This document shows positions 19,611 through 27,479 of a DNA stretch of 64,000 nt, piece after piece (positions within the stretch are counted from its first letter, which is position 1; every line of letters begins with the position of its first letter). This DNA comes from Pseudomonas xantholysinigenes. GTDB taxonomy: Bacteria; Pseudomonadota; Gammaproteobacteria; Pseudomonadales; Pseudomonadaceae. A program made the translations under genes and the position numbers. The stretch covers positions 2,547,501 through 2,611,500 of the forward strand of contig NZ_CP077095.1 of NCBI RefSeq assembly GCF_014268885.2. The letters are read 5' to 3'. Below the pieces are notes generated by a model that saw only the letters and a program-made list of their open reading frames with translations, did not search any database and had not been told where the DNA came from.

Positions 19611-19962
19611 TTAGGCCCTCTCGTCAGCTTTGGGCCAATCTTGGGCCAATTCGACGCGGGGCGGCAGCTTCTCCAGCTCCCTCCAGTCCGAGGAGGAGCT
19701 GATCCATTTCGCGTAGGTAGAGAGCAACATCTCGACGCTATGGCCGCGCTGGTTCGCGATGAACGCGTCGGTTCATCCCAGCCATCAGGCATAGGGGTGC
19801 GTAGGTGTGGCGGGTGTCGTACTGCCGGCGTTCACGGATGTCCAGCGCCTTGAGCGCTGATTTGAAGGGGCGGATTGTAACACTTGGTTCGTTGATCCAC
19901 AGCCCACCTTTGCTCGGTTGGAACACAAATGGGCTTGCAGGGTAGGCCGACTTTGAAGCCAT
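19611..19962 (-). pseudogene. Remnant of a tyrosine recombinase (phage integrase)
   Basis: The minus strand encodes an integrase C-terminus split by a frameshift near 19775. Upstream frame: PFKSALKALDIRERRQYDTRHTYA (Arg-x-x-His box) LCLMAGMN; downstream frame: FIANQRGHSVEMLLSTYAKW (His and the nucleophilic Tyr) down to a stop at 19611. Loss of one base after GMN explains the break. The N-terminal two thirds are missing. It marks a decayed prophage or island edge beside the low-GC patch up to 21.8 kb. I did not find att repeats. Confidence 0.75.
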
Positions 19963-19967
19963 CCACT

Positions 19968-20294
19968 TCAGATCGACGTGGCGATCGCCAGAGCCAGCTG
20001 CTCATCGGACATATACGGCTGGCCATAGGCATCGTGGTAGTAGCGGACGGCTTGCTCGAACCGGGCTCCGCGTATCTCGCCGCCTGAACCGATGAATGCG
20101 AGGGCGTCGGCCTTCGCCGCCTTCATGCTGGAAGGGCCATAGACCGTCAGCGCGGTGGTACCACCGACGATGATGAAGGGGAGGATGGTCGTGCCGAAGG
20201 TTGCGCTTTCGAACGGGTCATTGGTTTCGTGTGCCATGGCTGGCATGCAGGCCAACGCCAGCAAAAGCGCGCCCAGCGTTCTCAAGGATTCCAT
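19968..20294 (-). CDS. DUF2388 small periplasmic protein
   Basis: 108 aa with a signal peptide (LRTLGALLLALACMPAMA). The C-terminal half matches DUF2388: ADALAFIGSGGEIRGARFEQAVRYYHDAYGQPYMSDEQLALAIA. The family is largely confined to Pseudomonas and uncharacterised. The Ser/Thr-rich middle segment usual in relatives is short here. It lies 102 nt downstream of the fimbrial gene on the same strand. Confidence 0.8.
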   Translation of the reverse strand: MESLRTLGALLLALACMPAMAHETNDPFESATFGTTILPFIIVGGTTALTVYGPSSMKAAKADALAFIGSGGEIRGARFEQAVRYYHDAYGQPYMSDEQLALAIATSI

Positions 20295-20396
20295 TCCTGC
20301 CTGCTTCCTTATGTTTGATGGCGAGCCTTATCGTACGAGTGATGGCGCGTGGATTCCATATGCAGATAGCGTGCTGTGCGCGCCATCCCAGGGCCA

Positions 20397-21380
20397 TCAC
20401 AGATAGCTCATGACAAAGGCGACCTCGGAGTTCGCCGTGCCTGCTGTCACTGGGCTTGAGCCTCCGTTAGGCAGTGTGCGTATGTAGCGGGCATTCATGG
20501 GGATGGAGAAGCTGCCACCGGTATTTGTCGGGGGCGTGAATGTATATTCCTTGTTGAGTTGGATGGGCTGTAGATTGTTGTCTAGAACTTGCAGTGAAAT
20601 ACCTTGTGCCGTTGAGTTTTTATTCAGGCTGACGATGCCCTGTGTGGCGTTCACGGCGGGGGCTGTCGGGTTGGCAGACAAAGAGTATTTAACCGTTGAT
20701 AGGCCGTTGGAGCACTTGTTCATCTTGATGCTGAATGCTTTGGGGAGGGAAGTGTCACCGTAGTTGGCAAAGTCCCGGGTAAAATGCTCTCCCATTTCGA
20801 CCTGCACATCCGGCGTTTCGCATGATAGTTCTGGAAGCTGCAGGGATGCCAGGCGTAAGCATGGAGGGTTGGGGTAGGGGAACGGTTGAACGACACCGCC
20901 TGAACTTGGCCCGATAGTGTAATAGGCAAGCCCGGCACAGGCTTGGCTGACATCGACAGAGGCAGGAATGAGTATAGAAGTCCTGTAGGGCACGTAGAAA
21001 CCGGCTCTCTGAAGATCTTCCAGCATGTTTCCGTACGTCGGGTTGTCTCGGGTTCGTATTTTCCATTCGATCGTGCCTGAACTGGGATAGGCGCCGGTGC
21101 CACCAAACGGATACTTCCAGGTGGCCGTTTGTATGCCACAAATTGTTTTTCTTCCTGATTCGCTGCTACACGGGCCCACGGTCCCGTCAGTGGTCGACCA
21201 ATTGCTGATGATGAAGCTGTACCTGATCATATTCCCTTCTCGAGTGGCGCCTGCTCCGAGCACTGTAAATGCCAGTGCAGGCGTTGTCAGGCTGACGAGA
21301 AGGGCGAGTACAATAGCGGTCAAATTGATTGAAGTTTTCGCATATTGCAATTGGCTAGGAAATGACGCAAAAGTAATCAT
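20397..21380 (-). CDS. Fimbrial protein / adhesin with C-terminal pilin domain
   Basis: 327 aa. Long polar n-region, then a signal sequence (TAIVLALLVSLTTPALA). Residues ~25-190 form a Cys-containing N-terminal domain without a recognised match; residues ~195-327 are a type-1 pilin-like domain (VEMGEHFTRDFANYGDTSLPKAFSIKMNKC ... GISLQVLDNNLQPIQLN ... ARYIRT ... AGTANSEVAFVMSYL). This two-domain form is typical of tip adhesins of chaperone-usher pili. No chaperone or usher gene is in the window. The ATG overlaps the stop of the upstream lipoprotein frame (ATGA), so translation is probably coupled to that repeat-controlled gene. Confidence 0.82.
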   Translation of the reverse strand: MITFASFPSQLQYAKTSINLTAIVLALLVSLTTPALAFTVLGAGATREGNMIRYSFIISNWSTTDGTVGPCSSESGRKTICGIQTATWKYPFGGTGAYPSSGTIEWKIRTRDNPTYGNMLEDLQRAGFYVPYRTSILIPASVDVSQACAGLAYYTIGPSSGGVVQPFPYPNPPCLRLASLQLPELSCETPDVQVEMGEHFTRDFANYGDTSLPKAFSIKMNKCSNGLSTVKYSLSANPTAPAVNATQGIVSLNKNSTAQGISLQVLDNNLQPIQLNKEYTFTPPTNTGGSFSIPMNARYIRTLPNGGSSPVTAGTANSEVAFVMSYL

Positions 21381-21687
21381 GGTTTGGTTGCACCCTCGAC
21401 AAATGACCAGTCAAACTCAGGGTGCTCTGGTTTTAGTGTGTTGTAGGCTTTGTTTAAGTTGTCGGATTCCAAATCAAGAATGGACGGTTGATGTACGTCT
21501 GAAGAAAAACTCTTACATGCAGAAATGAAGATAAATATACTTGCTAATAATGCTGCAAGGATTATAATGATTGCCTGATTGCCTGATTGCCTGATTGCCT
21601 GATTGCCTGATTGCCTGATTGCCTGATTGCCTGATTGCCTGATTGCCTGATTGCCTGATTGCCTGATTGCCTGATTGCCTGTCGCAT
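21377..21687 (-). CDS. Repeat-controlled small lipoprotein (out of frame in this sequence)
   Basis: Reading leftward, ATG 21687 opens M-R then the octamer repeat (24-nt cycle encoding QAIRQSGN). Beyond the repeat, a clean frame of 64 codons encodes a hydrophobic stretch and lipobox (IIIILAALLASIFIFISAC) and a 46-residue mature part ending SFVEGATKP at TGA 21377-21379. With 14 repeat units the two parts are not in phase: translation from the ATG stops at TAA (21562-21564) just after the repeat. Units numbering 1 mod 3 (1, 13, 16) restore the frame; with one unit the product starts MRQAIIIILAALL, a perfect lipoprotein signal. So this is an OFF state of a slipped-strand switch. A CTG start in the alternate frame exists but is weak. 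Confidence 0.7.
21569..21680. repeat. Perfect tandem octanucleotide repeat, (GATTGCCT)x14
   Basis: 112 bp made of 14 exact copies of GATTGCCT. A unit length not divisible by three, perfect conservation and position inside the 5' end of a surface-protein reading frame are typical of phase-variation repeats. Confidence 0.98.
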
Positions 21688-21782
21688 GTTCAATGTCCAG
21701 TGAGTGAATATTAGAAATTACATTGACACTGACGGCATGATCAATAAGACGATTCTTAAACTCGCTAATTATCTATGATTCA

Positions 21783-22448
21783 TCACTGCTCCGGTGCGAT
21801 CAGCATCGGTCCTTGATGACGCACGTTGCCTACGGCAGTCCCTACCCGGTACCACTCGAAAGCCTCGGCAGGTTCGCCCAGGTTCAGCAGCATTTGTTCG
21901 GCGTGCTCGCTGGGCATCTGCGCAGTGATCCATTCGATTGCCAGCGCTGCGGGCAGCACGACGGGGCGGCGGTCATGCACGTCGATCAGGCCGCCCTGGG
22001 CATCGGCGGTGATGATCACGAACCCATCGTGTTCGTTGCCGGCGAGCTGGCCGATACTGGCGCAAAACGCAGGGCATCCATCCTTGCGTCGAATGTAGTA
22101 GGGCTGCTTTTTCGGCCGGCCTTCGTCCACCCATTCATACCAGCCATCCACTGGCGTGATTGCACGGTGCGGCCAGATCGCGCGGAAAAATGCGCCATGG
22201 GCGACCTGCTCCAGGCGAGCGTTGATCGGCGTCGCACCGGCTTTTGCCCAGTGCGGTTTCCACCCCCACTTCACCCAGTCTGCGCGCGGCCCTGCGTCAT
22301 CTGCCCAAAGCACCGCCACAGGCGTCGTTGGCGCAACGTTGTAGTGATCGAGTGGCTGATCACCGACATTGTTCCGCCAGGCCTCGGGCATGCTCAGGGT
22401 GGCCACGAAATCGTGGATGCCGCGGTACTGGCTCAATCGCCCGCACAT
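21783..22448 (-). CDS. yedK: SOS response-associated peptidase (SRAP), YedK/HMCES family
   Basis: 221 aa. Begins MCGRLSQY; after Met removal Cys2 becomes the N-terminal residue that crosslinks to abasic sites in single-stranded DNA. Other active-site elements are INARLE (Asn), DGWYEW (Glu) and DVHDRRPVVL (His). Start 22448 is fixed by MCGR; 95 upstream codons in frame are spurious. It protects abasic sites during replication. Divergent from a small membrane protein gene. Confidence 0.95.
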   Translation of the reverse strand: MCGRLSQYRGIHDFVATLSMPEAWRNNVGDQPLDHYNVAPTTPVAVLWADDAGPRADWVKWGWKPHWAKAGATPINARLEQVAHGAFFRAIWPHRAITPVDGWYEWVDEGRPKKQPYYIRRKDGCPAFCASIGQLAGNEHDGFVIITADAQGGLIDVHDRRPVVLPAALAIEWITAQMPSEHAEQMLLNLGEPAEAFEWYRVGTAVGNVRHQGPMLIAPEQ

Positions 22449-22541
22449 ACGCTGCCCTCCGCCAAACCACGCTGTAAGGATAGGCCAGGCCTGCCGGGCA
22501 GGTGCTATGCTGCGCCGCCGACCAAACAAGGAGCGTGCGTG

Positions 22542-22736
22542 GTGATGGGTCAAAAATTGGAAAAGATTCGTGCGTGGTGCACACCGCGCAGGTGTTTCTG
22601 GACAGGCATAGGCCTGTTCGCGGTAACCATTTTGGTCCCGGCTGTCAGCCCGGGCACGACTGTCAGTTGGCTGATAGGGCCAGCAGGCGTGCTTTTCGCT
22701 ACTGGCTTCATGCCCGCATCGAGCAGAAAGCAATAA
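22542..22736 (+). CDS. Small membrane protein, hypothetical
   Basis: 64 aa from GTG 22542, with AAGGAG 8 nt upstream. Basic N-terminus (KLEKIRAWCTPRR) followed by two hydrophobic segments (GIGLFAVTILVPAV and VSWLIGPAGVLFATGFM). No domain recognised. Divergent from yedK; its size and layout resemble the 60-aa protein at 23407. Confidence 0.6.
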   Translation: MMGQKLEKIRAWCTPRRCFWTGIGLFAVTILVPAVSPGTTVSWLIGPAGVLFATGFMPASSRKQ

Positions 22737-22782
22737 GGTAGCGGCCCTGGATATGAGCGTGTCGCTTCAATATCCGGCGCAG

Positions 22783-23331
22783 TCAGTTGCAGGGCGGCAA
22801 TGGCCCTGCTTCAGTCAGATTCTTTCCGAATAGTTGGTTGGCGTGCGTTTCCTGTTGGAATGTATACGTCTGTGCCCCCAGTGCCTCGTAGCCTTGGCTC
22901 AAGTAAAAGTCCAGCGCCCGTTGGTTCTCGGCCCAGACTGTGGCCCACAGTCGAGTGGCGCCATTTCGGGCTGCGTGTTGTTCGGCTGCTTCGAGTAAGC
23001 GCTTGCCGATGCCCAGCCCCGTGAATCGAGCTTGCAGGTAAAGGCGCTGAAGTTCGGCCGCATGCGCCTGAGGCACTCGCTCATGGGGGCGATTCATGGC
23101 GACTTGGGCAAAGCCGACCAAGTGGTGGTCAATCTGCGCGACGATAATGAAGGTGCCAGGCTTTTCGATAAGCTTCGACAGGCTAGCCACTGAGAATACG
23201 TCCAGCGCTTGCTGGGCGATCGCGTCGCGCATGCCTTGCGTGGCATAGGTCTCGAGAAATACTTGCAGGCCAAGTGCTGCAAGGCAGAGGGCATCTTGGG
23301 GCAAGGCTTTGCGCAGCGTAAGAGGTTGCAT
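22783..23331 (-). CDS. GNAT family N-acetyltransferase
   Basis: 182 aa; ATG 23331 with AGGAAG 7 nt upstream. The acetyl-CoA loop reads LQARFTGLGIGKRLLEAAEQHA (Q/R-x-x-G-x-G/A type), followed by RLWATVWAENQRALDFYLSQGYEALG. N-terminal TLRKALPQDA is typical of GNATs. Substrate unknown. Confidence 0.88.
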   Translation of the reverse strand: MQPLTLRKALPQDALCLAALGLQVFLETYATQGMRDAIAQQALDVFSVASLSKLIEKPGTFIIVAQIDHHLVGFAQVAMNRPHERVPQAHAAELQRLYLQARFTGLGIGKRLLEAAEQHAARNGATRLWATVWAENQRALDFYLSQGYEALGAQTYTFQQETHANQLFGKNLTEAGPLPPCN

Positions 23332-23406
23332 CAATGGCTTCCTGGCCAGCGCCGGGGGACAGTTGCACGTGGTTAAATCGGAGTTTGGCAAAGGAGGATA
23401 GATAAG

Positions 23407-23589
23407 GTGAAGGATACTCGTAAACCGTTTGGATATGCCGCAGTGGCGCTGATCCCCACCGGCATCGGGTTCATCGCCAGTGGTGTGCTGACCGACCAGC
23501 CTGCGTTCATTTACAGTGGTTTGGGCCTGGCAGTACCCGGGGCGGTATTGGCAGCGGCGCACTTCTGGACGGTACGTCGACGCACTTGA
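23407..23589 (+). CDS. Small membrane protein, hypothetical
   Basis: 60 aa from GTG 23407, preceded by AAGGAGG about 9 nt upstream. Two hydrophobic helices (YAAVALIPTGIGFIASGVL and FIYSGLGLAVPGAVLAAAHF) with a basic C-terminus. No known domain; divergent from the GNAT gene. Confidence 0.6.
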   Translation: MKDTRKPFGYAAVALIPTGIGFIASGVLTDQPAFIYSGLGLAVPGAVLAAAHFWTVRRRT

Positions 23590-23631
23590 GTGCGGGGGAA
23601 AGGAGCGTTTCCAGTCTTATCGCCGAAAAAA

Positions 23632-23672
23632 AGCAGCCGCCTTGCGAAGGGGGGGGGCGTAAGGCGGCCGTA
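23632..23672 (-). terminator. Hairpin with leftward T-run
   Basis: GCCGCCTTGCG (left) and CGTAAGGCGGC (right) form a near-perfect stem around a G9-rich loop. On the minus strand it is followed by T7. It resembles an intrinsic terminator for leftward transcription although no leftward gene lies immediately to its right. Confidence 0.5.
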
Positions 23673-23923
23673 AGCGCGTTTTGCAGTTGGGCACATCATC
23701 ATGTGCGGGATTGAAGATAGTGAATATTTAGATAGTTGGCTAGCTATCCTTTGGTCTAACCTTCAGCTCGCTGATGGACTGTGCGTGTTCGCCGCAGTTG
23801 TTCGGGGGCAATCGCGTCCATTTCGAGCACCGCGCACGCGTCAGATTACTGCTCTACTTTCGTTGATTAGTCCGTCGCTACGGCAGTTGGTAGAATCAAT
23901 CAGCTTAAGTGGATCAATTGCAA
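23673..23923. other. Gene-free stretch
   Basis: About 250 nt with no supported gene; a plus-strand frame through it has no start site or domain. It probably holds the promoter of the lipoprotein at 23924. Confidence 0.4.
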
Positions 23924-24253
23924 ATGACTATTATTCGTACGCTTTCTTGCTTGCTGGTGCTGGCCGCGCTGGCGGGCTGCGCAACGCCCGGCGAACCTAC
24001 CGGTAGCAAGCTCATCAGCAAGACACCCGAGGACTACGCGGCCTGCGTGCTACCGAAATGGCAGGCGCTGGCACCGCTGACGACGCAAAAATCGATTTCC
24101 AATGGCTATCGGATCACCGCGCCCAGCGCTGTGGCCTCGGATGAGGTGCTGGAGGTCGTCAAATACCGCGACGGCAGTCGCGCGACGTTCTACAAGGGCA
24201 GCTTCCTGTCATCCGACAACCTGCGGCAGGCCGCCAGGGCGTGCCTGGATTGA
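23924..24253 (+). CDS. Small lipoprotein, hypothetical
   Basis: 109 aa. Lipoprotein signal with lipobox LAALAGC (Cys21 approx.). The mature part (TPEDYAACVLPKWQALAPLTTQKSISNGYRITAPS ... EVVKYRDGSRATFYKGS) has two further Cys, one near each end, that could form a disulfide. Similar small lipoproteins are common in Pseudomonas; role unknown. Confidence 0.75.
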   Translation: MTIIRTLSCLLVLAALAGCATPGEPTGSKLISKTPEDYAACVLPKWQALAPLTTQKSISNGYRITAPSAVASDEVLEVVKYRDGSRATFYKGSFLSSDNLRQAARACLD

Positions 24254-24316
24254 TGCGAAGTACATTGTGAGCATCGCCGGGAGGGCAGGCCACACAAGGT
24301 GGCCTACCTGGGGGCA

Positions 24317-25129
24317 TCAGTGCTTGGCCGAGGTGTCCTGCTCGACCACCATGTCCAGCACATAGACCTGCGACGGGGCGTCAGCCGGCGGGTTCTTCCA
24401 GGCGTACTGCTTCACCCGCAGCACGGTGCGCACACCTTCACGGTGCTCGAAGCCCTCGATGGACTGGTACAGCGGGTGCCAGGCATCCTGGGTCGGCAGT
24501 TGCAGGCCGGCGTCGTCATAACGGCGCTCGCGCACTTGCAGGCACTGGTAGTTGGGGATCAGCGGGTGGCTGCACTTGACGGTCTTGGCCGCGACTTCCA
24601 GGAACTTGGTCTCGCCCTTGCTGCCATAGCGGGTCTCGGGGGTCGCTTCGCCCTGGAACTTGAGCACCGCGCCATTCTGGGTGGTCAGTTGCAGCATCGG
24701 TTCATGGGTTTCGCCGCTGATAACGGTACGCAGCTCGCCTTTGAGCAGTTGGCCGACCTGGGCGTCCAGGTCCATCAGGCTTTTGTCGCAGGCCATCAGG
24801 GTCGAGGCCAGCGACTGCACTTGCAGCACGCCATCTTTATAGCTGTAGCCGCCGAACTGGCCGTTGCAGCCGCCGCTGATATTCAGCTGGCGCTCGCCAA
24901 AGGTCAGGCGCAGCTTGCCGTCGAGCCCTTTGGCCATGGCCGCGATCGGTTTACCCGCGGCATCGGTGGCCGACACCAGGTTCCAGTAGTACGCCGGGAG
25001 AGCTGGCTGGGTGGCGGCAGTCGAGGTGACGGCAGGCATGGAAGGCGCTCCTTCGTGGGAGGTGGAAGCCGGGGTGCAGGCCTGGAGGAGGGCGGCGCCG
25101 ATGGCAACGAGGAGGAGATTCTGTTTCAT
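24317..25129 (-). CDS. META (HslJ-like) plus DUF4377 lipoprotein
   Basis: 270 aa, ATG 25129. Lipobox LLQAC near residue 18. A META domain (YYWNLVSATDAAGKPI ... LTFGERQLNISGGCNGQFGGYSYKDGVLQV) is followed by DUF4377 (FLEVAAKTVKCSHPLIPNYQCLQVRERRYD ... IEGFEHREGVRTVLRVKQY). HslJ-type META proteins are outer-membrane or periplasmic and linked to heat or antibiotic stress in E. coli; the DUF4377 role is unknown. Confidence 0.88.
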   Translation of the reverse strand: MKQNLLLVAIGAALLQACTPASTSHEGAPSMPAVTSTAATQPALPAYYWNLVSATDAAGKPIAAMAKGLDGKLRLTFGERQLNISGGCNGQFGGYSYKDGVLQVQSLASTLMACDKSLMDLDAQVGQLLKGELRTVISGETHEPMLQLTTQNGAVLKFQGEATPETRYGSKGETKFLEVAAKTVKCSHPLIPNYQCLQVRERRYDDAGLQLPTQDAWHPLYQSIEGFEHREGVRTVLRVKQYAWKNPPADAPSQVYVLDMVVEQDTSAKH

Positions 25130-25419
25130 GATTCGCTCTTTCAGCCTTGAAAAATTGAGGGCGGCTTGCGTTGCAGGCTGCAAGCACGCGCCGGTACGCC
25201 AGGTATCGAGGTCGTGACCGATGGCAATGGGACAGTATTCACTTCATTCGGTTTCCTGATCCTGTCGCTGGGGGTGTTGCCAAATGTTGCGTAATGGCGC
25301 TGATGGAGACTGGACTATAGCCCCATGCATGACCGAAGCTTGCGCCGCGGTTCAAGCGCCGGGGCCAAAATAGCCATCTCATCCGGCGCGGCCTGACGGC
25401 AGAAGGTTCACATCGACTC
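25130..25419. other. Divergent intergenic region
   Basis: About 290 nt between the META lipoprotein and a GNAT gene; promoters for both are expected. No element could be assigned. Confidence 0.35.
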
Positions 25420-25962
25420 ATGCATATCGACACCCCGCGTCTTCGACTTCGCCCCTGGACCGACCAGGATATTGCGGCCTTCGCCGCGATCAATGCCGAT
25501 GCTGAAGTGCGCCGCTATTACTACCCGGCCATCCTGACGCCGGCGCAGACCAAGGCAATAATCGAAGATTGCCAACGCCACCTGCGGACCCATGGCTTCG
25601 GTTTCGTCGCTGTCGAGCGCCAGGCAGATGGCGCGTTGGTGGGCGGGCTGGGGCTGTCGCGCACGGAGGATGAAATCCCCGGTGGGCCGCATGTCGAGAT
25701 CGGCTGGATCTTTGGGCGCCCGTACTGGCGCCAGGGCTATGCGTTCGAGGCGGCGAGCGCCTGCTTGGCGCATGCCTGGCAGCATCTTGGACTGGAGCAG
25801 GTCATTGGCTACACCTCCTCCATCAATACGCCTTCGCGGGCGTTGATGGCCAAGTTGGGCATGCGCTCGGACCCGACGGAAGACTTCCCTGACATGAGCG
25901 TGCCTGAAGGCAACCCACTGCGGCCGCACACGCTTTATCGTATCGACAGGCCGACGCGCTGA
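25420..25962 (+). CDS. GNAT acetyltransferase, RimJ/RimL type
   Basis: 180 aa. N-terminal TPRLRLRPWTDQDIAAFAAINAD, middle EIGWIFGRPYWRQGYAFEAASACLAHAW (acetyl-CoA loop) and YTSSINTPSRALMAKLGM are classic for the RimJ/RimL-like group. Substrate unknown. Ends 1 nt before the convergent thioesterase gene. Confidence 0.9.
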   Translation: MHIDTPRLRLRPWTDQDIAAFAAINADAEVRRYYYPAILTPAQTKAIIEDCQRHLRTHGFGFVAVERQADGALVGGLGLSRTEDEIPGGPHVEIGWIFGRPYWRQGYAFEAASACLAHAWQHLGLEQVIGYTSSINTPSRALMAKLGMRSDPTEDFPDMSVPEGNPLRPHTLYRIDRPTR

Positions 25963-25963
25963 T

Positions 25964-26371
25964 TCAGCTCGCAAGCACGGCCCGTAATGGCGCGGGTATC
26001 GCGACCACGGTTTTGGTCCGTGGGCAGACGCACACCTGGGTGAGACGCGCGGTGAATGCCAGCACGTCGGTTGGCAGGCGGCCCTCGACCGCGAAGGTGA
26101 AGGCGTGCTCGCCAACCTCCGCAACGCTGACTTTCAGCCTGAGGACGTCGTCCCAACTGACTGGGTGCAGGAACTCCAGGACCAGCGCCCTGGCCGGAGG
26201 CAGGATGTCGTGCGCCATCAGCGCGCGCAGGCCCGGGCCCTCAAGCCAGACACCCAACGCCTCGTGCACGGCCTCCAGGGCGAAATAGGAAAACCTGGGC
26301 GTATACACGATCCCCGCGGGGTCGCAATCACCGAACAGGATGGTCCTGTCGATGAACACTGGTTTGGGCAT
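25964..26371 (-). CDS. Acyl-CoA thioesterase, 4HBT hotdog fold
   Basis: 135 aa. The 4-hydroxybenzoyl-CoA thioesterase signature FGDCDPAGIVYTPRFSYF contains the catalytic Asp. ATG 26371 follows AAGGGA. The acyl substrate is unknown; the nearest group includes YbgC-like thioesterases. Confidence 0.9.
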   Translation of the reverse strand: MPKPVFIDRTILFGDCDPAGIVYTPRFSYFALEAVHEALGVWLEGPGLRALMAHDILPPARALVLEFLHPVSWDDVLRLKVSVAEVGEHAFTFAVEGRLPTDVLAFTARLTQVCVCPRTKTVVAIPAPLRAVLAS

Positions 26372-26544
26372 CGTTCATTCCCTTGCTGTTCAGGTCAAAG
26401 CCGCCGACTTTAGAAAAGTCGGTGGCAAAGTGTAAAGCGCGTTGGCGCAGGACAGGGTTGTCCGCTGGCGGGCGTTGTCGGTAAAGTCGCTGCGCCGCGC
26501 CAGCAGCGTTGTTGGCCGCCGCCAATCACCCAGGGATATCGTTG

Positions 26545-26877
26545 ATGGCTCATTCGGATCACCTCGCCGCCTATGTCGGCGCCATTCTCGGCGCCGCCTC
26601 CACGCCTAGCGCGCATGTCCTGCGTTCGACTCGGGAGTCCTGGCAGGAACAGGATTTCACCGTGACCGCCGAAGAAACCACCTACAGCTTCGACGACGGT
26701 ACGATCATCAAGTGCCTGGCGGAGCAGGACAGCGCCCCCAGCGATGCGCTCTGCGCGGAGTGCTGGATCAGCTATGAAGTGCTGGCCCAGCCTCGCGACA
26801 GGACGATCAGCCCAGGCCGTATCAGTTTCACCAATGCCTGCCGGCAAGCCCACTGGCTGCGCTACTTCAGCGCCTGA
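26545..26877 (+). CDS. Hypothetical protein
   Basis: 110 aa, ATG 26545 with AGGGAT upstream. Soluble and acidic, with three Cys, no signal peptide and no domain that I recognise. It is an isolated transcription unit ahead of the sigma-factor operon. Confidence 0.55.
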   Translation: MAHSDHLAAYVGAILGAASTPSAHVLRSTRESWQEQDFTVTAEETTYSFDDGTIIKCLAEQDSAPSDALCAECWISYEVLAQPRDRTISPGRISFTNACRQAHWLRYFSA

Positions 26878-26924
26878 GCGAGCAGCCACGAGTCGCCACG
26901 TCGCGCATTGCGGAACCGTTCGCA

Positions 26925-26950
26925 CAGTCGATAAGATGCGATAGGTTCTC
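26925..26950 (+). promoter_or_regulatory. Possible Fur box before the sigma-factor gene
   Basis: GATAAGATGCGATAGGTTCTCATC lies ~25 nt before the sigma-factor start and partly matches the Fur consensus (GATAATGATAATCATTATC). Only a moderate match. Confidence 0.35.
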
Positions 26951-26972
26951 ATCTTTCACCCAGGTCCCTGCC

Positions 26973-27479
26973 GTGCCCGCATCCGACACCCAGCCACTGG
27001 CCTTCTTCTTCAGCGACCATCACCGCTGGCTGTTGCAGCACGTTCAGCGACAATTGCGTAACCGCTCGGATGCCGAGGACACGGCCGCCGAGACGTTTTG
27101 CCAGGTGCTTGCCGCCCAGGTCGATGTGGCGACGATCGAGCAGCCGCGGGCCTACCTCTCGACCATCGCCAAACGCCTGATTTTCGATCGTCATCGCCGG
27201 CGTCGGCTGGAGCAGGCTTACCTGGAGCGCCTGATGCTGCTGCCCGAGGCGCTGGCCCCGTCGCCGGAGCAAACCCATCTGCTGCTCGAAGCCCTGCATG
27301 CCATCGACCAGAGCCTGTCCGGTTTACCCGTGGTGGTGAAGAAGGCCTTCCTGATGAGCCAGCTCGATGGCCTGACCTATGCGGACATTGGCCGTCGCCT
27401 GGCGGTGTCCGAGCGTACCGTGGCCCGTTACATGACCCAGGCGTTGCGCCAGTGCTACCTGAGCATGGCGCCAACATGA
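26973..27479 (+). CDS. ECF sigma factor, FecI/iron-starvation family
   Basis: 168 aa from GTG 26973. Sigma-70 region 2 (LLQHVQRQLRNRSDAEDTAAETFCQVLAA) and region 4 (GLPVVVKKAFLMSQLDGLTYADIGRRLAVSERTVARYMTQAL) are both complete. It should direct transcription of the TonB receptor two genes downstream when the receptor binds its siderophore. Overlaps the FecR gene start by 4 nt (ATGA). Confidence 0.93.
   Translation: MPASDTQPLAFFFSDHHRWLLQHVQRQLRNRSDAEDTAAETFCQVLAAQVDVATIEQPRAYLSTIAKRLIFDRHRRRRLEQAYLERLMLLPEALAPSPEQTHLLLEALHAIDQSLSGLPVVVKKAFLMSQLDGLTYADIGRRLAVSERTVARYMTQALRQCYLSMAPT

Noticed and set aside
21569..21680. CRISPR array
   Set aside because: The units are contiguous 8-mers with no spacers; this is a simple tandem repeat.
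21681..21780. Alternate reading of the lipoprotein in the frame that is open with 14 repeats
   Set aside because: The frame is open upstream of the repeat but has no ATG, GTG or TTG, only a CTG and ATT codons, so it is unlikely to be the real start.
23701..24006. 101-codon plus-strand ORF
   Set aside because: It overlaps the lipoprotein start in another frame and has no domain or ribosome site.
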